A DNA stretch of 34,016 bases from Pseudomonadota bacterium (GCA_021832305.1 JAKBLB010000020.1:1-34016); one strand, 5' to 3'. Counted from the stretch's first letter, positions 1 through 8,258 are shown. Program-made: numbers and translations. Notes: generated by a model from the sequence alone, not told the origin.

Positions 1-1
1 G

Positions 2-226
2 ATCGGCCTCGTTCACCTGAATCCCCAGTTGATGGATTTGATCGAAAAGCATGGGGGCTATGCCATCGAGGTGGATCAGAGTGGCGCTTTGGAGGCGTTA
101 CTGGTCCGTTTGCAGCGGGACTGGGTACAGGATAGGATGCCTCGTTCTGCCCTACCCCCCTTGGGAACCCGCCAGGCAGTGGACGTCATCCTGCAAAGAA
201 ACACTGAAACGGGGGGAGTGGCATGA
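2..226 (+). CDS. 3' end of a probable glycosyltransferase (partial)
   Basis: Only the last 74 codons are present; the reading frame is open from base 2 and ends in TGA at 224-226. The visible peptide has an Asn-Pro followed by 'LMDLIEKHGGYAIEV', then a helix-rich tail. This is the sort of C-terminal segment seen after the donor-binding site of GT-B glycosyltransferases, where a position and an emptiness or neglect loop are followed by a final helix. That assignment is an inference from style and from the neighbour: an O-antigen ligase begins 22 bp downstream on the same strand. No catalytic motif is visible, so the substrate and the exact family are unknown. An internal TTG at 29 could be mistaken for a start, but the frame clearly continues upstream out of the window. 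Confidence 0.45.
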   Translation: MGLVHLNPQLMDLIEKHGGYAIEVDQSGALEALLVRLQRDWVQDRMPRSALPPLGTRQAVDVILQRNTETGGVA

Positions 227-248
227 TATTTCGTCAGGAAGTTTTCTT

Positions 249-1535
249 ATGTGTATCGGAGTATCAAGCGTGAAACGATTTTCTTTCGCTTCACCCATTC
301 GCTGGTGTGTCTACGGAATGCTGGCGTCTCTTCCCTTTGCGGTGGGCGGGGTCAATTTCTTTGGCTACCTCGTTCTGTTGATGGCCCTTCTTTCCGTGGA
401 ATGGTGGCGGGCGGTTCCACAGTTATTGAGACACCCCATGTCACTGACGGCATTGATCATGCTCCTGATCGTCGGGTTGGGGATAGCGCATTCCCTGGGA
501 CCTCATCATGAGGCCCTCAACGTACTCAATCGTTACCATAAACTCTTATTCATTCCCTTGTTGATGCCTTTTTTCCAGGAGGAAAAAGACCGGGTTCGAG
601 GACTGAACGTATTGTGCGGTGCGTTGCTGATCAATGTGTTCCTGTCATGGACTGAGTACCTGAGGTTGACGCATATCAGTGACCCGATCTATGTGGCCGG
701 CATGCCCAGTCCTGGGGATGCAGTTTTTCGCCAGCACATTACCCAGGGCTTGTTGTTTTGCGTCCTGGTCGTCATTGCCAGTGCCCTGGGTTGGCAAGCA
801 AGAGGAAAGAGACGATTTTTATATTGGGGAATGGCCCTGCTTGCTGCCGGTAATGTGGCTTTCGTGATGGTGGGGAGAACCGGTAAGGCGATGCTTCCCG
901 TGATTGCACTGTGGTTGTTGGGTGAATGGTGGTTTACACGAGACAAGAAGGCTGTGGGGCCGGAGCGGTTGGTCTTCAATGGCTATCCTCATTCCGGACA
1001 AAGGGCAAAGTTTCAGGAGCGTTGGGTGCTGATGCTCATCATCGGAATTGTGCTGGGCAGTACCCTGTGGAGTCTGATGAACCCTTCAACGATGCTGGGC
1101 ACCGTGCTTCAGGAGGTCCGGCAATCCCATCGGACTGGCGCAGATACGTCGCAAGGGGAGCGGGTGGAGTTCTGGCATAAAGGGGTCCTTTTATTTCTGA
1201 AGCATCCCTGGCTGGGGTCGGGAACCGGATCGGTTCTGACCTTGACACAGGAATTGGCCAAAAACGAGACTACCCCGGTCAACCGATTGGCGACTTCCAA
1301 TTTTCATGATGAGTACCTGATGTGGGCAGTTCAGTTTGGCATGCCCGGTTTGCTGGCCATCGTGGCTTTTTTCATGTTTTATCTGCGCGCCGGCCGCCAA
1401 CCGGGACTATCCGGACAAGTATTGCGTGGGGTTGGGATCCTCTTTGCTTTTGGCTGCCTTTATAATTCATTTTTGGTTGATTTTACAGAGGGATACAGCA
1501 TCGTTTTGCTGGGAGGTGTATTGATTTCGCTATGA
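249..1535 (+). CDS. O-antigen ligase-like (WaaL/Wzy_C family) inner-membrane protein
   Basis: This 428-residue polytopic membrane protein has many hydrophobic segments, such as residues 12-50, 60-85 and 150-190 roughly, and a C-terminal helix pair. Family hallmarks are a 'GRTGKAM' turn after a membrane segment, a large periplasmic loop, and 'HPWLGSGTGSVL' followed by 'NFHDEYLMWAVQFGMPGL', the typical Wzy_C signature with the conserved His in the periplasmic loop. Known members transfer undecaprenyl-linked O-polysaccharide onto lipid A-core at the periplasmic face. I chose ATG 249 because AGGAAG sits at 236-241 with a 7-bp spacer; a GTG at 270 is a weaker alternative. The frame is open upstream to 51, but that would overlap the previous gene by most of its length. 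The stop overlaps the next start (ATGA, 1532-1535), implying translational coupling. Polymerase (Wzy) activity cannot be excluded from sequence. Confidence 0.85.
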   Translation: MCIGVSSVKRFSFASPIRWCVYGMLASLPFAVGGVNFFGYLVLLMALLSVEWWRAVPQLLRHPMSLTALIMLLIVGLGIAHSLGPHHEALNVLNRYHKLLFIPLLMPFFQEEKDRVRGLNVLCGALLINVFLSWTEYLRLTHISDPIYVAGMPSPGDAVFRQHITQGLLFCVLVVIASALGWQARGKRRFLYWGMALLAAGNVAFVMVGRTGKAMLPVIALWLLGEWWFTRDKKAVGPERLVFNGYPHSGQRAKFQERWVLMLIIGIVLGSTLWSLMNPSTMLGTVLQEVRQSHRTGADTSQGERVEFWHKGVLLFLKHPWLGSGTGSVLTLTQELAKNETTPVNRLATSNFHDEYLMWAVQFGMPGLLAIVAFFMFYLRAGRQPGLSGQVLRGVGILFAFGCLYNSFLVDFTEGYSIVLLGGVLISL

Positions 1536-2609
1536 AACTGATTGAGTGTCCAGACATGATGGTGAGGATGCAGGAGGTTCATCTTCCAACTTCCCTGGCT
1601 TTTTGTAATCCGTCCATTGTGGCCGGGGAAGAGGGTTGGTGGGTGCTGGTGCGAGCCCTCGATCCCCTACCCTATCATGGAACTCAACAGGAATGCCTGA
1701 GCAGTGAAAACTGGTTGCTTCACTATGCGGATGATTTTACGCTGAAGTCCACCCGTAAACTGGATGACCAGAAAATCCGGCAAACCTGTCCATCTGCCAG
1801 GAATGGCTTGGAAGATGGACGACTCTTTCTTTGGAAAGGAGAGTTATGGGGATTGTTCAGTGGATTTCGGCGGGAGAACGAAAGTTTTTATAACACCATG
1901 ATACTTGCCAGGATCAGGGAGGGTGAATGGGCAGACCCGGTAGTACTTCCCTCCCCCCATTGCCATGACCGGGAAAAAAACTGGATGCCCTGCGTTCGGG
2001 AGGATGAACTCTACTTGTTCTATTCGACCCAACCCCTGGAGGTTTACGTTTATTCAGGGGGTGAACTGCGTCCGGCGGCGGAAAAGTTGGGGGTGAACCC
2101 CAAGTCCCGGATTGCACCGATCCGGGGCTCCCTCTTGTCAGGTTCTTCCCAGGTCATTCCTTGGGAAGACGGCTGGCTTGCCGTGACGCATCACCGCAGA
2201 AAAGCGCCCCTCCTTAAAAAACTGCTGATGAAGCACGTCACCCTTGTCAGGTTCTTCCCAGGTCATTCCTTGGGAAGACGGCTGGCTTGCCGTGACGCAT
2301 CACCGCAGAAAAGCGCCCCTCCTTAAAAAACTGCTGATGAAGCACGTCACCCGAGATTCAGACTATCAACTCAAGAAAGTTCTGTTTGACCATTATCTGT
2401 TGCGCTTCGACGAGAATTTTAATTTGCTGCAACGCTCAGAGGCTTTTCAGTTTGAAGTGAAGGGAGTGGAGTTTTGTGCCGGGATCGCCACCAAAGGTCA
2501 GAGGGTTGTGATTTCTTACGGGGTTCGAGACCGAATTTCACGGCTTCTGGAAACTCGGGTAGATACGCTGAATTCTTTGATCAAGGCGCAAGTGCCAAGG
2601 TCTGAATGA
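1532..2609 (+). pseudogene. GH130-like five-bladed beta-propeller protein, disrupted by a frameshifting 109-bp duplication
   Basis: Two reading frames together encode one protein. Frame 1 (1532-2326) carries 'FCNPSIV', 'GLEDGRLFLWKGELWGLFSGFR', 'KNWMPCVREDELYLFYS' and 'GSSQVIPWEDGWLAVTHH'. The second frame (to 2609) carries 'HYLLRFDENFNLL', 'GVEFCAGIA' and 'VVISYGVRDR'. These follow the order of motifs seen in GH130-type phosphorylase and related beta-propeller proteins of polysaccharide gene clusters. The switch of frame happens exactly at the second copy of a perfect 109-bp tandem repeat (2134-2242 and 2243-2351). Because 109 is not a multiple of 3, the repeat shifts the frame. Deleting one copy leaves 969 bp, a clean 322-residue ORF. 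As it stands, translation ends at 2326 with an aberrant tail of about 27 residues, losing the last propeller elements. It is coupled to the O-antigen ligase by ATGA and overlaps the convergent glycosyltransferase gene by 29 bp. Enzyme activity and substrate are unknown. Confidence 0.75.
2134..2351 (+). repeat. Perfect 109-bp direct tandem duplication
   Basis: Copy 1 is 2134-2242 and copy 2 is 2243-2351. I compared them base by base and found no mismatch. The base before each copy differs (T at 2133, C at 2242). After the copies one base still matches (C at 2243 and 2352) before they diverge, so the breakpoint is ambiguous by 1 bp. There are no flanking inverted repeats or other mobile-element signs. 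The lack of any divergence means it is either a very recent replication slippage or unequal recombination event, or a misassembly. Confidence 0.95.
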
Positions 2610-3642
2610 CGTCCAGAACGGCATTGACCGGTAAGGTTTCCAGACACAGGCTTTTGCTGTGGGCATGGCGGTCACATCCCTCTTGGTGGCAGGGCACGCA
2701 AGGCCCTGATCCCTGGATGATCCAGACATTCCCTTGATGTTGGCTTCCTTGGCGGTGCCAGGGTTGCTGTGCACAGTCCTGGGTTGCAGGCCAGGGGCCC
2801 CACTTGACCGGATTGGTGGGGCCGAAGAGAGTCAGTGTGGGGATGCCCGTCGCAGCAGCCAGGTGTGTGATCCCTGTATCCGGCCCCACAAAAAATTGTG
2901 CTTTTTTGATGAGATCGGCGGTTTCAGCCAGGGATAGGGTTCCTGACAGATCGAGAGCGGTGGTGCGTCGTGCAATTTCCCGAACCACTGTCCGCTCATC
3001 TGGAGCGTGGCTGCCGGTGAGTACGACGAGCATGGATTTCTTTTCAATTTCCTGGACCAAGTGGATCCAGTTCTCAAGCGGCCAGGATTTATAAGTAAAT
3101 TTTGGATAGGGATGGACTACGGCGTACTTTTTTCCGTTCAACTGAACGGGGATGGACCCCCCGGCGGTGGGGGGCACCACGGTGCAGTCGGGAGGAATGC
3201 CCAGGGGTTCCAATAATCTCAGGTTATGAGGGATGGTGTGCAGTGTTTCGTCATCGAACAAGAGCGCATGGGTGAGCAAACGGCGAGAAAAGGATGAGGT
3301 ATGGGCATTGATGAAGCCCAAACGGATAGGGGCCGCCAAAAAGGCATGGAACCGCGCCCGATCTGAAGAGACCGGGCTCAGGGCATGGGTATAACGACGC
3401 CAGAGCCCATGCCATTCCTTGAGGCGGTTCCACAGGGTGGTTCGGTGTGGACTTTCGATGATTTCATCGATATCCGGGTTGCCTTCCAGTACATTGGCCA
3501 TCCCTTTCAACACCAGTACGCCGATTCGACTGTCCGGGTACGCTTTGCGCAGGGATCGTATGAGCGGCGTCGTGAGTAGAACGTCTCCGATGCGCAGGGT
3601 ACAGAGGATCAGGAATCTTTTTTCAGGGAGATCAGAGGTCAT
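2581..3642 (-). CDS. Glycosyltransferase family 9 (lipopolysaccharide heptosyltransferase-type)
   Basis: This 353-residue cytoplasmic GT-B enzyme is expected to add a heptose (ADP-heptose donor) or similar sugar to the LPS core. The N-terminal 'LRIGDVLLTTPLIRSLRKAYP' (residues 16-36) and the C-terminal 'FVGPDTGITHLAAATGIPTLTLFGP' region (251-275) are the two family 9 signatures. The latter forms the nucleotide-sugar pocket. A Cys cluster near the end (C315-x2-C318-x4-C323) matches the 'C.PC...GC' stretch common in WaaQ/WaaF-type members. Its start overlaps the stop of the upstream phosphoesterase by ATGA (3639-3642), so the two are probably one transcript. Its 3' end overlaps the convergent beta-propeller gene by 29 bp. 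WaaQ (heptosyltransferase III) is the closest guess, but donor and acceptor cannot be read from sequence. Confidence 0.85.
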   Translation of the reverse strand: MTSDLPEKRFLILCTLRIGDVLLTTPLIRSLRKAYPDSRIGVLVLKGMANVLEGNPDIDEIIESPHRTTLWNRLKEWHGLWRRYTHALSPVSSDRARFHAFLAAPIRLGFINAHTSSFSRRLLTHALLFDDETLHTIPHNLRLLEPLGIPPDCTVVPPTAGGSIPVQLNGKKYAVVHPYPKFTYKSWPLENWIHLVQEIEKKSMLVVLTGSHAPDERTVVREIARRTTALDLSGTLSLAETADLIKKAQFFVGPDTGITHLAAATGIPTLTLFGPTNPVKWGPWPATQDCAQQPWHRQGSQHQGNVWIIQGSGPCVPCHQEGCDRHAHSKSLCLETLPVNAVLDVIQTLALAP

Positions 3643-5261
3643 GGATGGGGGGGAAGCGCGAGAGGAAGTCCCGAATCAGGGTCCAGAAAAAGAGGGGGAA
3701 GCGGCGTTGGACGGGTGAAATCGAAGAGGGGCATCAGGTTTCCCGCATCCTTGTCGAAAGAACCCTGGCCCAAGCGTGTCTCGTGCAACCAATTATCTTC
3801 GATGAAGCGAAGAAGTGAGGTCTGGGTCAAGGGCGTATGGTCTACCCAGTTGGCCCTCGCCCAGGGGGACAGGACCAGCAAGGGAATGCGCGGACCAGGG
3901 CCACAGCGGCCATTGACGGGGTGACCCTCGATGCCGAGGGGGGTGTCTCCTGATGAACCACAATGCCCCGCACTGCTCAGGGTGTCGGCCTGGGGATCGT
4001 GGGAAGAATGAAGGATGGGTGAGAACGCATGGTCATACCATCCGTCGGAATCGTCATAGGTCAGGATGACAGCGGTCTCTTTCCATTCGGGACGACTTTG
4101 AAGGAAATTGAGCACGCGCACGATGAACCGTTGTTCATCCAAAGGGTTGGAGTAACCGGCATGACCATCTTGAAAGGCCGGGGCTTTGAGAAAACTGATG
4201 GCCGGGAAATTTCCTGCCTTGACTGCACCAAAGAAATCTTCCAGGTCATACTGATGATGCGCCGGTTCCGGCGTCACGCCGTCCGGCAGGGTTGCATGAC
4301 CAATGGTGGACAGAGAGGTCGGGCGGGTGTGAAAGGGGTTGGCCGTGGAAGGGTAGTACTGAAATCCGTTGTGATGAGGCAGATAATCGCGCACCACAGA
4401 ACCGGTGAGCGTGGTACTGGTTCGGGTACAGCCCGAACTGCCATTCGGGTTGACACGATTCAGGTCGAAGCCTCCCATGAAATTTCCCCAGGAAATATTT
4501 CGCCGGTCCAGCAATTCGCCGATATTGGGACCCGCCATGCGGATTCTGAGCGGTGAACGCGAACAAACATCCTCTTCCGGATCGGCATCGCCGATCAGGG
4601 TGAACATACCTCGACCATCCGGCAAGAGAATACTGGTGGGTAACGAAGGAAAGTGTTGGGAAAAAACCGGAATTGTGCCGTGGGTTTGCCCTGCCACCAC
4701 TTCCAGCGCGCCAGGGGTGGAGGGTCCGAAGGTGTCCGTAAAGGTGGCGTCACTCAATGCATAGTGTTGTGCGTAGTTCCACAGGGCAGTAACGGTATTG
4801 CCGTCGTAATAGCCCATCACCGTGGAGGGGCTACCCAGCACGCCGGGGGTATGGGCCAGTCCGTTTCCGGTGGATTCGATAAAGTGATCCATGTGCCCGT
4901 GGTGGAAAGCTTCCTGCTCGTCCGTATAGGCATGGGACTGGTCGGCTGTGACCGCCTGACTCCGATCCAGACGAAAGGGGCGGGGACTGGGGTTGGGTGG
5001 CAGGGAATCGAAGCCGTTGACCTTGGGTGTATGAGGTTTGGCAAGGAAGTGGGGTGAGCCCGGAGGATTGAGTGCCTTGGGGTAAGCGCCAAAATAGTGA
5101 TCGAAGGAAATGTTTTCGTCGTAAAGAATCACCAGATGATGGATCGGGGTCAGGGTGGGAGGCGATACGGGCACGGGCGGCGGTTCCTCGGCTCTGACGG
5201 GATCAATCCAGAGGCAAAGCAGACCCAAGGGTATAATGAAGTGGTGTAGTATCCTGCTCAT
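3639..5261 (-). CDS. Secreted acid phosphatase / phospholipase C-type phosphoesterase (AcpA-like)
   Basis: The protein has about 540 residues from ATG 5261. Residues 1-24 form a signal peptide (basic start, hydrophobic core, 'PVRA' before 'EEPPP'), so it is exported. 'ENISFDHYFGAYP' (residues 49-61) is the metal-binding signature of the bacterial phosphoesterase family that includes phosphatidylcholine-hydrolysing phospholipase C and Francisella AcpA. A later 'TYDDSDGWYDHAFSP' supplies further Asp/His ligands, and 'LSPWARANWVDHTPLTQTSLLRFIEDNW' is the classic C-terminal block. The lack of the long C-terminal domains of Pseudomonas PlcH favours the AcpA-type phosphatase. GTG 5279 and TTG 5264 are in-frame alternative starts; a GGAG lies just after the GTG, 9 bp before the TTG and 12 bp before the ATG, so the TTG is a real competitor. 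The gene is coupled to the glycosyltransferase downstream by ATGA. Confidence 0.85.
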   Translation of the reverse strand: MSRILHHFIIPLGLLCLWIDPVRAEEPPPVPVSPPTLTPIHHLVILYDENISFDHYFGAYPKALNPPGSPHFLAKPHTPKVNGFDSLPPNPSPRPFRLDRSQAVTADQSHAYTDEQEAFHHGHMDHFIESTGNGLAHTPGVLGSPSTVMGYYDGNTVTALWNYAQHYALSDATFTDTFGPSTPGALEVVAGQTHGTIPVFSQHFPSLPTSILLPDGRGMFTLIGDADPEEDVCSRSPLRIRMAGPNIGELLDRRNISWGNFMGGFDLNRVNPNGSSGCTRTSTTLTGSVVRDYLPHHNGFQYYPSTANPFHTRPTSLSTIGHATLPDGVTPEPAHHQYDLEDFFGAVKAGNFPAISFLKAPAFQDGHAGYSNPLDEQRFIVRVLNFLQSRPEWKETAVILTYDDSDGWYDHAFSPILHSSHDPQADTLSSAGHCGSSGDTPLGIEGHPVNGRCGPGPRIPLLVLSPWARANWVDHTPLTQTSLLRFIEDNWLHETRLGQGSFDKDAGNLMPLFDFTRPTPLPPLFLDPDSGLPLALPPHP

Positions 5262-5411
5262 CAATGGATCAAACTCCACAAAAAAACGGATGTGAGATTA
5301 GGCTGTTAAAATAACTCGTATCTGATGCGTACAATATTTGCTTTTTAACTTCCCCGAATCTTTTTAGCATTTAAACCCTGATTTTAACCCGGACACAGGA
5401 AAGATATTACC
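5262..5411. promoter_or_regulatory. AT-rich divergent promoter region between the phosphoesterase and the dehydrogenase
   Basis: This 150-bp stretch is clearly richer in A and T than its surroundings and separates two divergent starts, so it should hold both promoters. On the + strand TTAAAA at 5306-5311 and TACAAT at 5330-5335, 18 bp apart, are an acceptable but not strong sigma70-like pair. I found no convincing -35/-10 pair on the - strand. No hairpin stands out. Confidence 0.35.
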
Positions 5412-6332
5412 GTGAATACTCCATCCCCTTCTTCTCAGTCCCAACAGGTCGCCGTACTGGGTATGGGCGCCATGGGCTCACGCATGGCGACTTCACTGAT
5501 TGCCGCAGGCTATTCTGTGACAGTCTGGAATATTGAAGCCTCTGCCTGCCTGCCAATCGTGAAATTGGGCGCCCGGCAAGCCGCAACTCCAGCGGAGGCT
5601 GTGACCCATGCTGAATTCGTCATCACCATGGTATGGGATGACGCTGCCTCTGCTGATGTGTGGCTCGATCCTCAAACCGGTGCCCTTCCCAACATGCAAG
5701 TGGGGTCCATTGCTCTGGAATGCGCCACCCTGACTTTGGGGCATGAAAAAAAATTGGCCGATGCTTGCGCGGCTCGGGGTATTGAATTCGTCTCTGCGCC
5801 CATGTCCGGGTCTCTGCCCGAGGCTGACAATCGTACGCTGATCTTCACTGTAGGAGCGTCGGATGCCGCAATGGTCCGGATTCAGCCGCTGTTGCTGGCC
5901 ATGGGCAGTAAAATCAATCATGCGGGGGGTCCGCTCGACGGGATTTCCGAAAAGTTGATGATCAATGGCAAGTTGGGTATCGAATACATTGCTGCGGCCG
6001 AGATGGTGGCCTTGATGAAAGTCGGTCATATGGATGTGGAGCGACGGTTGGCCATCAAGGCTACCACCGCACCTTTTGCCCCACGGGGATTGCGTGAAGC
6101 CCGTTTCATGATCGATGGCGACTATACGGTGCGCGTCAAGGTCAATCAGATGATCAAGGACCTGTCTTACGAAATCGATCAGTTCGAAAGTCATGGCGTC
6201 CCTTGTCACCTTCATAAAGCTGCGCGGAGCGCCTTCGAGTGGGCGCGTGACAAAGGCCACGGAGAAGAGGATTCCACCATTTTGGCCAAACTCTATGAAG
6301 AAGAAGCGCGTCAGCACGGTGCGACAAGATAA
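5412..6332 (+). CDS. NAD(P)-dependent beta-hydroxyacid dehydrogenase (3-hydroxyisobutyrate dehydrogenase family)
   Basis: This is a 306-residue two-domain oxidoreductase. The Rossmann motif 'GMGAMG' is at residues 17-22. The substrate-binding block reads 'SAPMSGS' where the family usually has 'DAPVSGG', and the catalytic Lys with its partner Asn is kept in 'EKLMINGKLG'. The all-helical second domain follows and includes 'KDLSYEIDQFESHGVPCHLHKAA', matching the usual 'KDl.la...a...g...P' stretch. Relatives oxidise 3-hydroxyisobutyrate, tartronate semialdehyde/glycerate, glyoxylate/succinic semialdehyde or other beta-hydroxyacids; the substrate here cannot be fixed. The start is GTG 5412, preceded by AGGAAAG at 5397-5403. 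It is followed 59 bp later by a DUF202 gene on the same strand, and no pathway neighbours point to a role. Confidence 0.8.
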   Translation: MNTPSPSSQSQQVAVLGMGAMGSRMATSLIAAGYSVTVWNIEASACLPIVKLGARQAATPAEAVTHAEFVITMVWDDAASADVWLDPQTGALPNMQVGSIALECATLTLGHEKKLADACAARGIEFVSAPMSGSLPEADNRTLIFTVGASDAAMVRIQPLLLAMGSKINHAGGPLDGISEKLMINGKLGIEYIAAAEMVALMKVGHMDVERRLAIKATTAPFAPRGLREARFMIDGDYTVRVKVNQMIKDLSYEIDQFESHGVPCHLHKAARSAFEWARDKGHGEEDSTILAKLYEEEARQHGATR

Positions 6333-6391
6333 CTTTTGTCAATGATCACCGGGTTGATGAGGGGCAACGCATGGCCTGAGCAGAGGTATGA

Positions 6392-6757
6392 ATGTCAGAC
6401 TTGAATGACCCACGCGTTTTTTTTGCAGCCGAACGCACGCTTCTGTCGTGGAATCGTACCAGTCTGACGCTCATGGGGTTTGGGTTCATGATCGAAAGGT
6501 TCGGTTTGTTCATGCGTCTTCTGGTGGTGCAGCATGTGCCCGTTCGCCCGGTGAGCGCTTCCCACTGGGTGGGAATCGCATTCATTCTGCTGGGTTCTCT
6601 GACGGCGCTGGTGGCTATTGTGCAGTACCGAAAAGTGTTGATCACCTTGAAGCCAGTGGAAATTCCCAAAGGTTACGCGGTCAACACCGGTATTTATCTG
6701 AATGCCCTGATTGCGGTCATGGGGTTGGTATTGAGTTTCGCTGTGCCGGAAAACTGA
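6392..6757 (+). CDS. DUF202 (YidH-type) small membrane protein
   Basis: This 121-residue protein opens with 'DPRVFFAAERTLLSWNRTSLTLMGFGFMIERFGLF'. That is the DUF202 signature, in which an 'ERT.L.W.RT' amphipathic segment leads into the first membrane helix. Two further hydrophobic helices follow (about residues 56-78 and 98-117), so it is an inner-membrane protein with three spans. The function of the family is not established; some members occur fused to or beside SPX-type transporter chaperone modules, but nothing of the kind is seen here. ATG 6392 is preceded by AGAGGT. Its last 41 bp overlap the 3' end of the convergent GDSL esterase gene. Confidence 0.8.
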   Translation: MSDLNDPRVFFAAERTLLSWNRTSLTLMGFGFMIERFGLFMRLLVVQHVPVRPVSASHWVGIAFILLGSLTALVAIVQYRKVLITLKPVEIPKGYAVNTGIYLNALIAVMGLVLSFAVPEN

Positions 6758-8165
6758 ACGCATTCTGAGTCATTGCCGCAGAGGGTTGGGCAATCCAGCC
6801 CAAATTCTTTATCTCAGCCCAGGTTTGATCTGCCAGTACCTGATAGCCTGCTGGTGTGGGGTGAATGTCGTCGGCAAATAACCAGGAAGGAAGATTCTGG
6901 ATCGTCGCCCCTGCCGTTTCGTTGGGTGTGTCAAGGTTGCATAAAAGGGATGAGGGGACCGTGCGGGTACACCAGGGAATGGTGACATGAGTGAAGCCAT
7001 GGGTTTCCGGATGGGTGAGAAGTTCCTTGAATAAGTGATGACTGTCGAATATCTTGACAGGTTTGCCCTGTAAGTCGTCAAGGATGCGCTGGTTGAATCG
7101 ATTTACCAGCAGGGACAGAATGTTGCACGGAGCCAGTGCCTCCGAGGGGTGACAGACATATCCGGCCGGTGGGGGTTGGGGAAATCCTTTCAGGGTGTAA
7201 GGAAGGCCGCGCCCAAAGGGGGTATCGGCAGAATCCGGGAGTGTATAAACCAGTACATACTGGGCACCGTGTTCGACAATCCGCAGGGTGACCCTGGCCA
7301 GATCATCGGCCGCTTGATCTATTTGATTCTGAGCATGGATGAGTGCTGTGTGATATTCCTGGCCCAGAGCCTGAGTCGCGATCTCCTGTTGACGAACCGG
7401 ACCCATGGTCTGATCGCCCTGCTTTGCACTGGCTACCCTTTGCTGGACGTTTTCTGTGATATTACCCAGGAATTGGGTGAAGGCCAACAGCACGTCATTG
7501 TTTCCACCAAACACGGTGACCAACTGATCGGGCCGAAAGCGCTGGAACTGATGCAGATACTGGGAGACCTGTTGCGTCAGCGGCAGGGTCAAGGCCCCCT
7601 GATCGTGGTCGATTCCCGTGGGGTTGCTGACCATGGCCCCTCCTTCGGCAAAGTCCAAACAAAAAGCTGAACGGCGTTCTGTCCGGGAACCGAACGGGCA
7701 AAATACCGGCGTGCGAGAGAATCCGCCCTTGGGCGTGAGGTATCGACTGCCGGGGGCACCGCCGTAACCAACCAGATTTGGGGTGATTTCGAGGTTGAGC
7801 CGTTGAGCCAAGTCACCTACCCAATTTCCCGTAACTGCGCCATTGACGGTAAATTGTCCCCCTGCCGGGTAGGGTAGACCGGTGAACGGAATATTGAAAG
7901 ATGTTCCCAGACCATAGGTTCGTTCCGCCAGAACAGTATAAGTCCCCATGTCGGAGAGACTGTCTCCGAAGGTAACCAGAGCAGAAAATCCATGGTTGGG
8001 CGGGGTATGAGGCGCAGGAGACCGTGTATTGAAGACAGTGGGGGTGATCGTTCCGGGTTGGGCGTGTGACGGAAGTTCCGGAGAACACCCCTGGAGACAG
8101 AGGATGGACAGGGCGAAGAACCACCGGGATCCGGTGTGTCGCAGTAAAATCGGGAGTGAGGTCAT
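6717..8165 (-). CDS. GDSL/SGNH-family esterase or lipase, probable lipoprotein
   Basis: The product has 482 residues. The N-terminus has a hydrophobic stretch (14-26) ending in 'CLQGC' with Cys27 as a probable lipidated residue, so it is likely an envelope lipoprotein; the Gln at -2 is not ideal for a lipobox. SGNH blocks are in order: block I 'FGDSLSD' (66-72, nucleophile Ser69), block II Gly within 'FAEGGAMV' (172-179), block III 'GGNND' (220-224), and a C-terminal block V 'DDIHPTPAGYQVLAD' with the catalytic Asp and His. It is longer than minimal GDSL enzymes, with insertions between blocks like those in the lecithinase/haemolysin-type group. It probably hydrolyses acyl esters in the periplasm or outer membrane; substrate unknown. 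The start is ATG 8165 with no good ribosome-binding site. It overlaps DUF202 tail to tail by 41 bp. Confidence 0.82.
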   Translation of the reverse strand: MTSLPILLRHTGSRWFFALSILCLQGCSPELPSHAQPGTITPTVFNTRSPAPHTPPNHGFSALVTFGDSLSDMGTYTVLAERTYGLGTSFNIPFTGLPYPAGGQFTVNGAVTGNWVGDLAQRLNLEITPNLVGYGGAPGSRYLTPKGGFSRTPVFCPFGSRTERRSAFCLDFAEGGAMVSNPTGIDHDQGALTLPLTQQVSQYLHQFQRFRPDQLVTVFGGNNDVLLAFTQFLGNITENVQQRVASAKQGDQTMGPVRQQEIATQALGQEYHTALIHAQNQIDQAADDLARVTLRIVEHGAQYVLVYTLPDSADTPFGRGLPYTLKGFPQPPPAGYVCHPSEALAPCNILSLLVNRFNQRILDDLQGKPVKIFDSHHLFKELLTHPETHGFTHVTIPWCTRTVPSSLLCNLDTPNETAGATIQNLPSWLFADDIHPTPAGYQVLADQTWAEIKNLGWIAQPSAAMTQNAFSFPAQRNSIPTP

Positions 8166-8231
8166 AGGGAAGATACATGTGCCAAGGGTCCAACCTCCGA
8201 AATTACCAGATATTGACTTTGAGGGCCAGAG

Positions 8232-8258
8232 GTTGGAAAAAAATGTGAAATTTCCAAC
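8232..8258. repeat. 8-bp perfect inverted repeat in the divergent intergenic region
   Basis: GTTGGAAA (8232-8239) and TTTCCAAC (8251-8258) are exact reverse complements with an 11-bp spacer. The nonamer GTGAAATTT occurs at 8245-8253, inside this structure, and again at 8282-8290. A second, 7-bp pair, ATCGTGA (8279-8285) and TCACGAT (8321-8327), lies downstream. The region separates the GDSL gene and the small lipoprotein gene, so an operator is possible, but no regulator is recognised. It has no U-tract and does not look like a terminator. Confidence 0.45.

Noticed and set aside
4029-4556. 175-codon + strand ORF within the phosphoesterase region.
   Set aside because: It is antisense to the acid phosphatase-type gene, whose motifs are continuous through this region.
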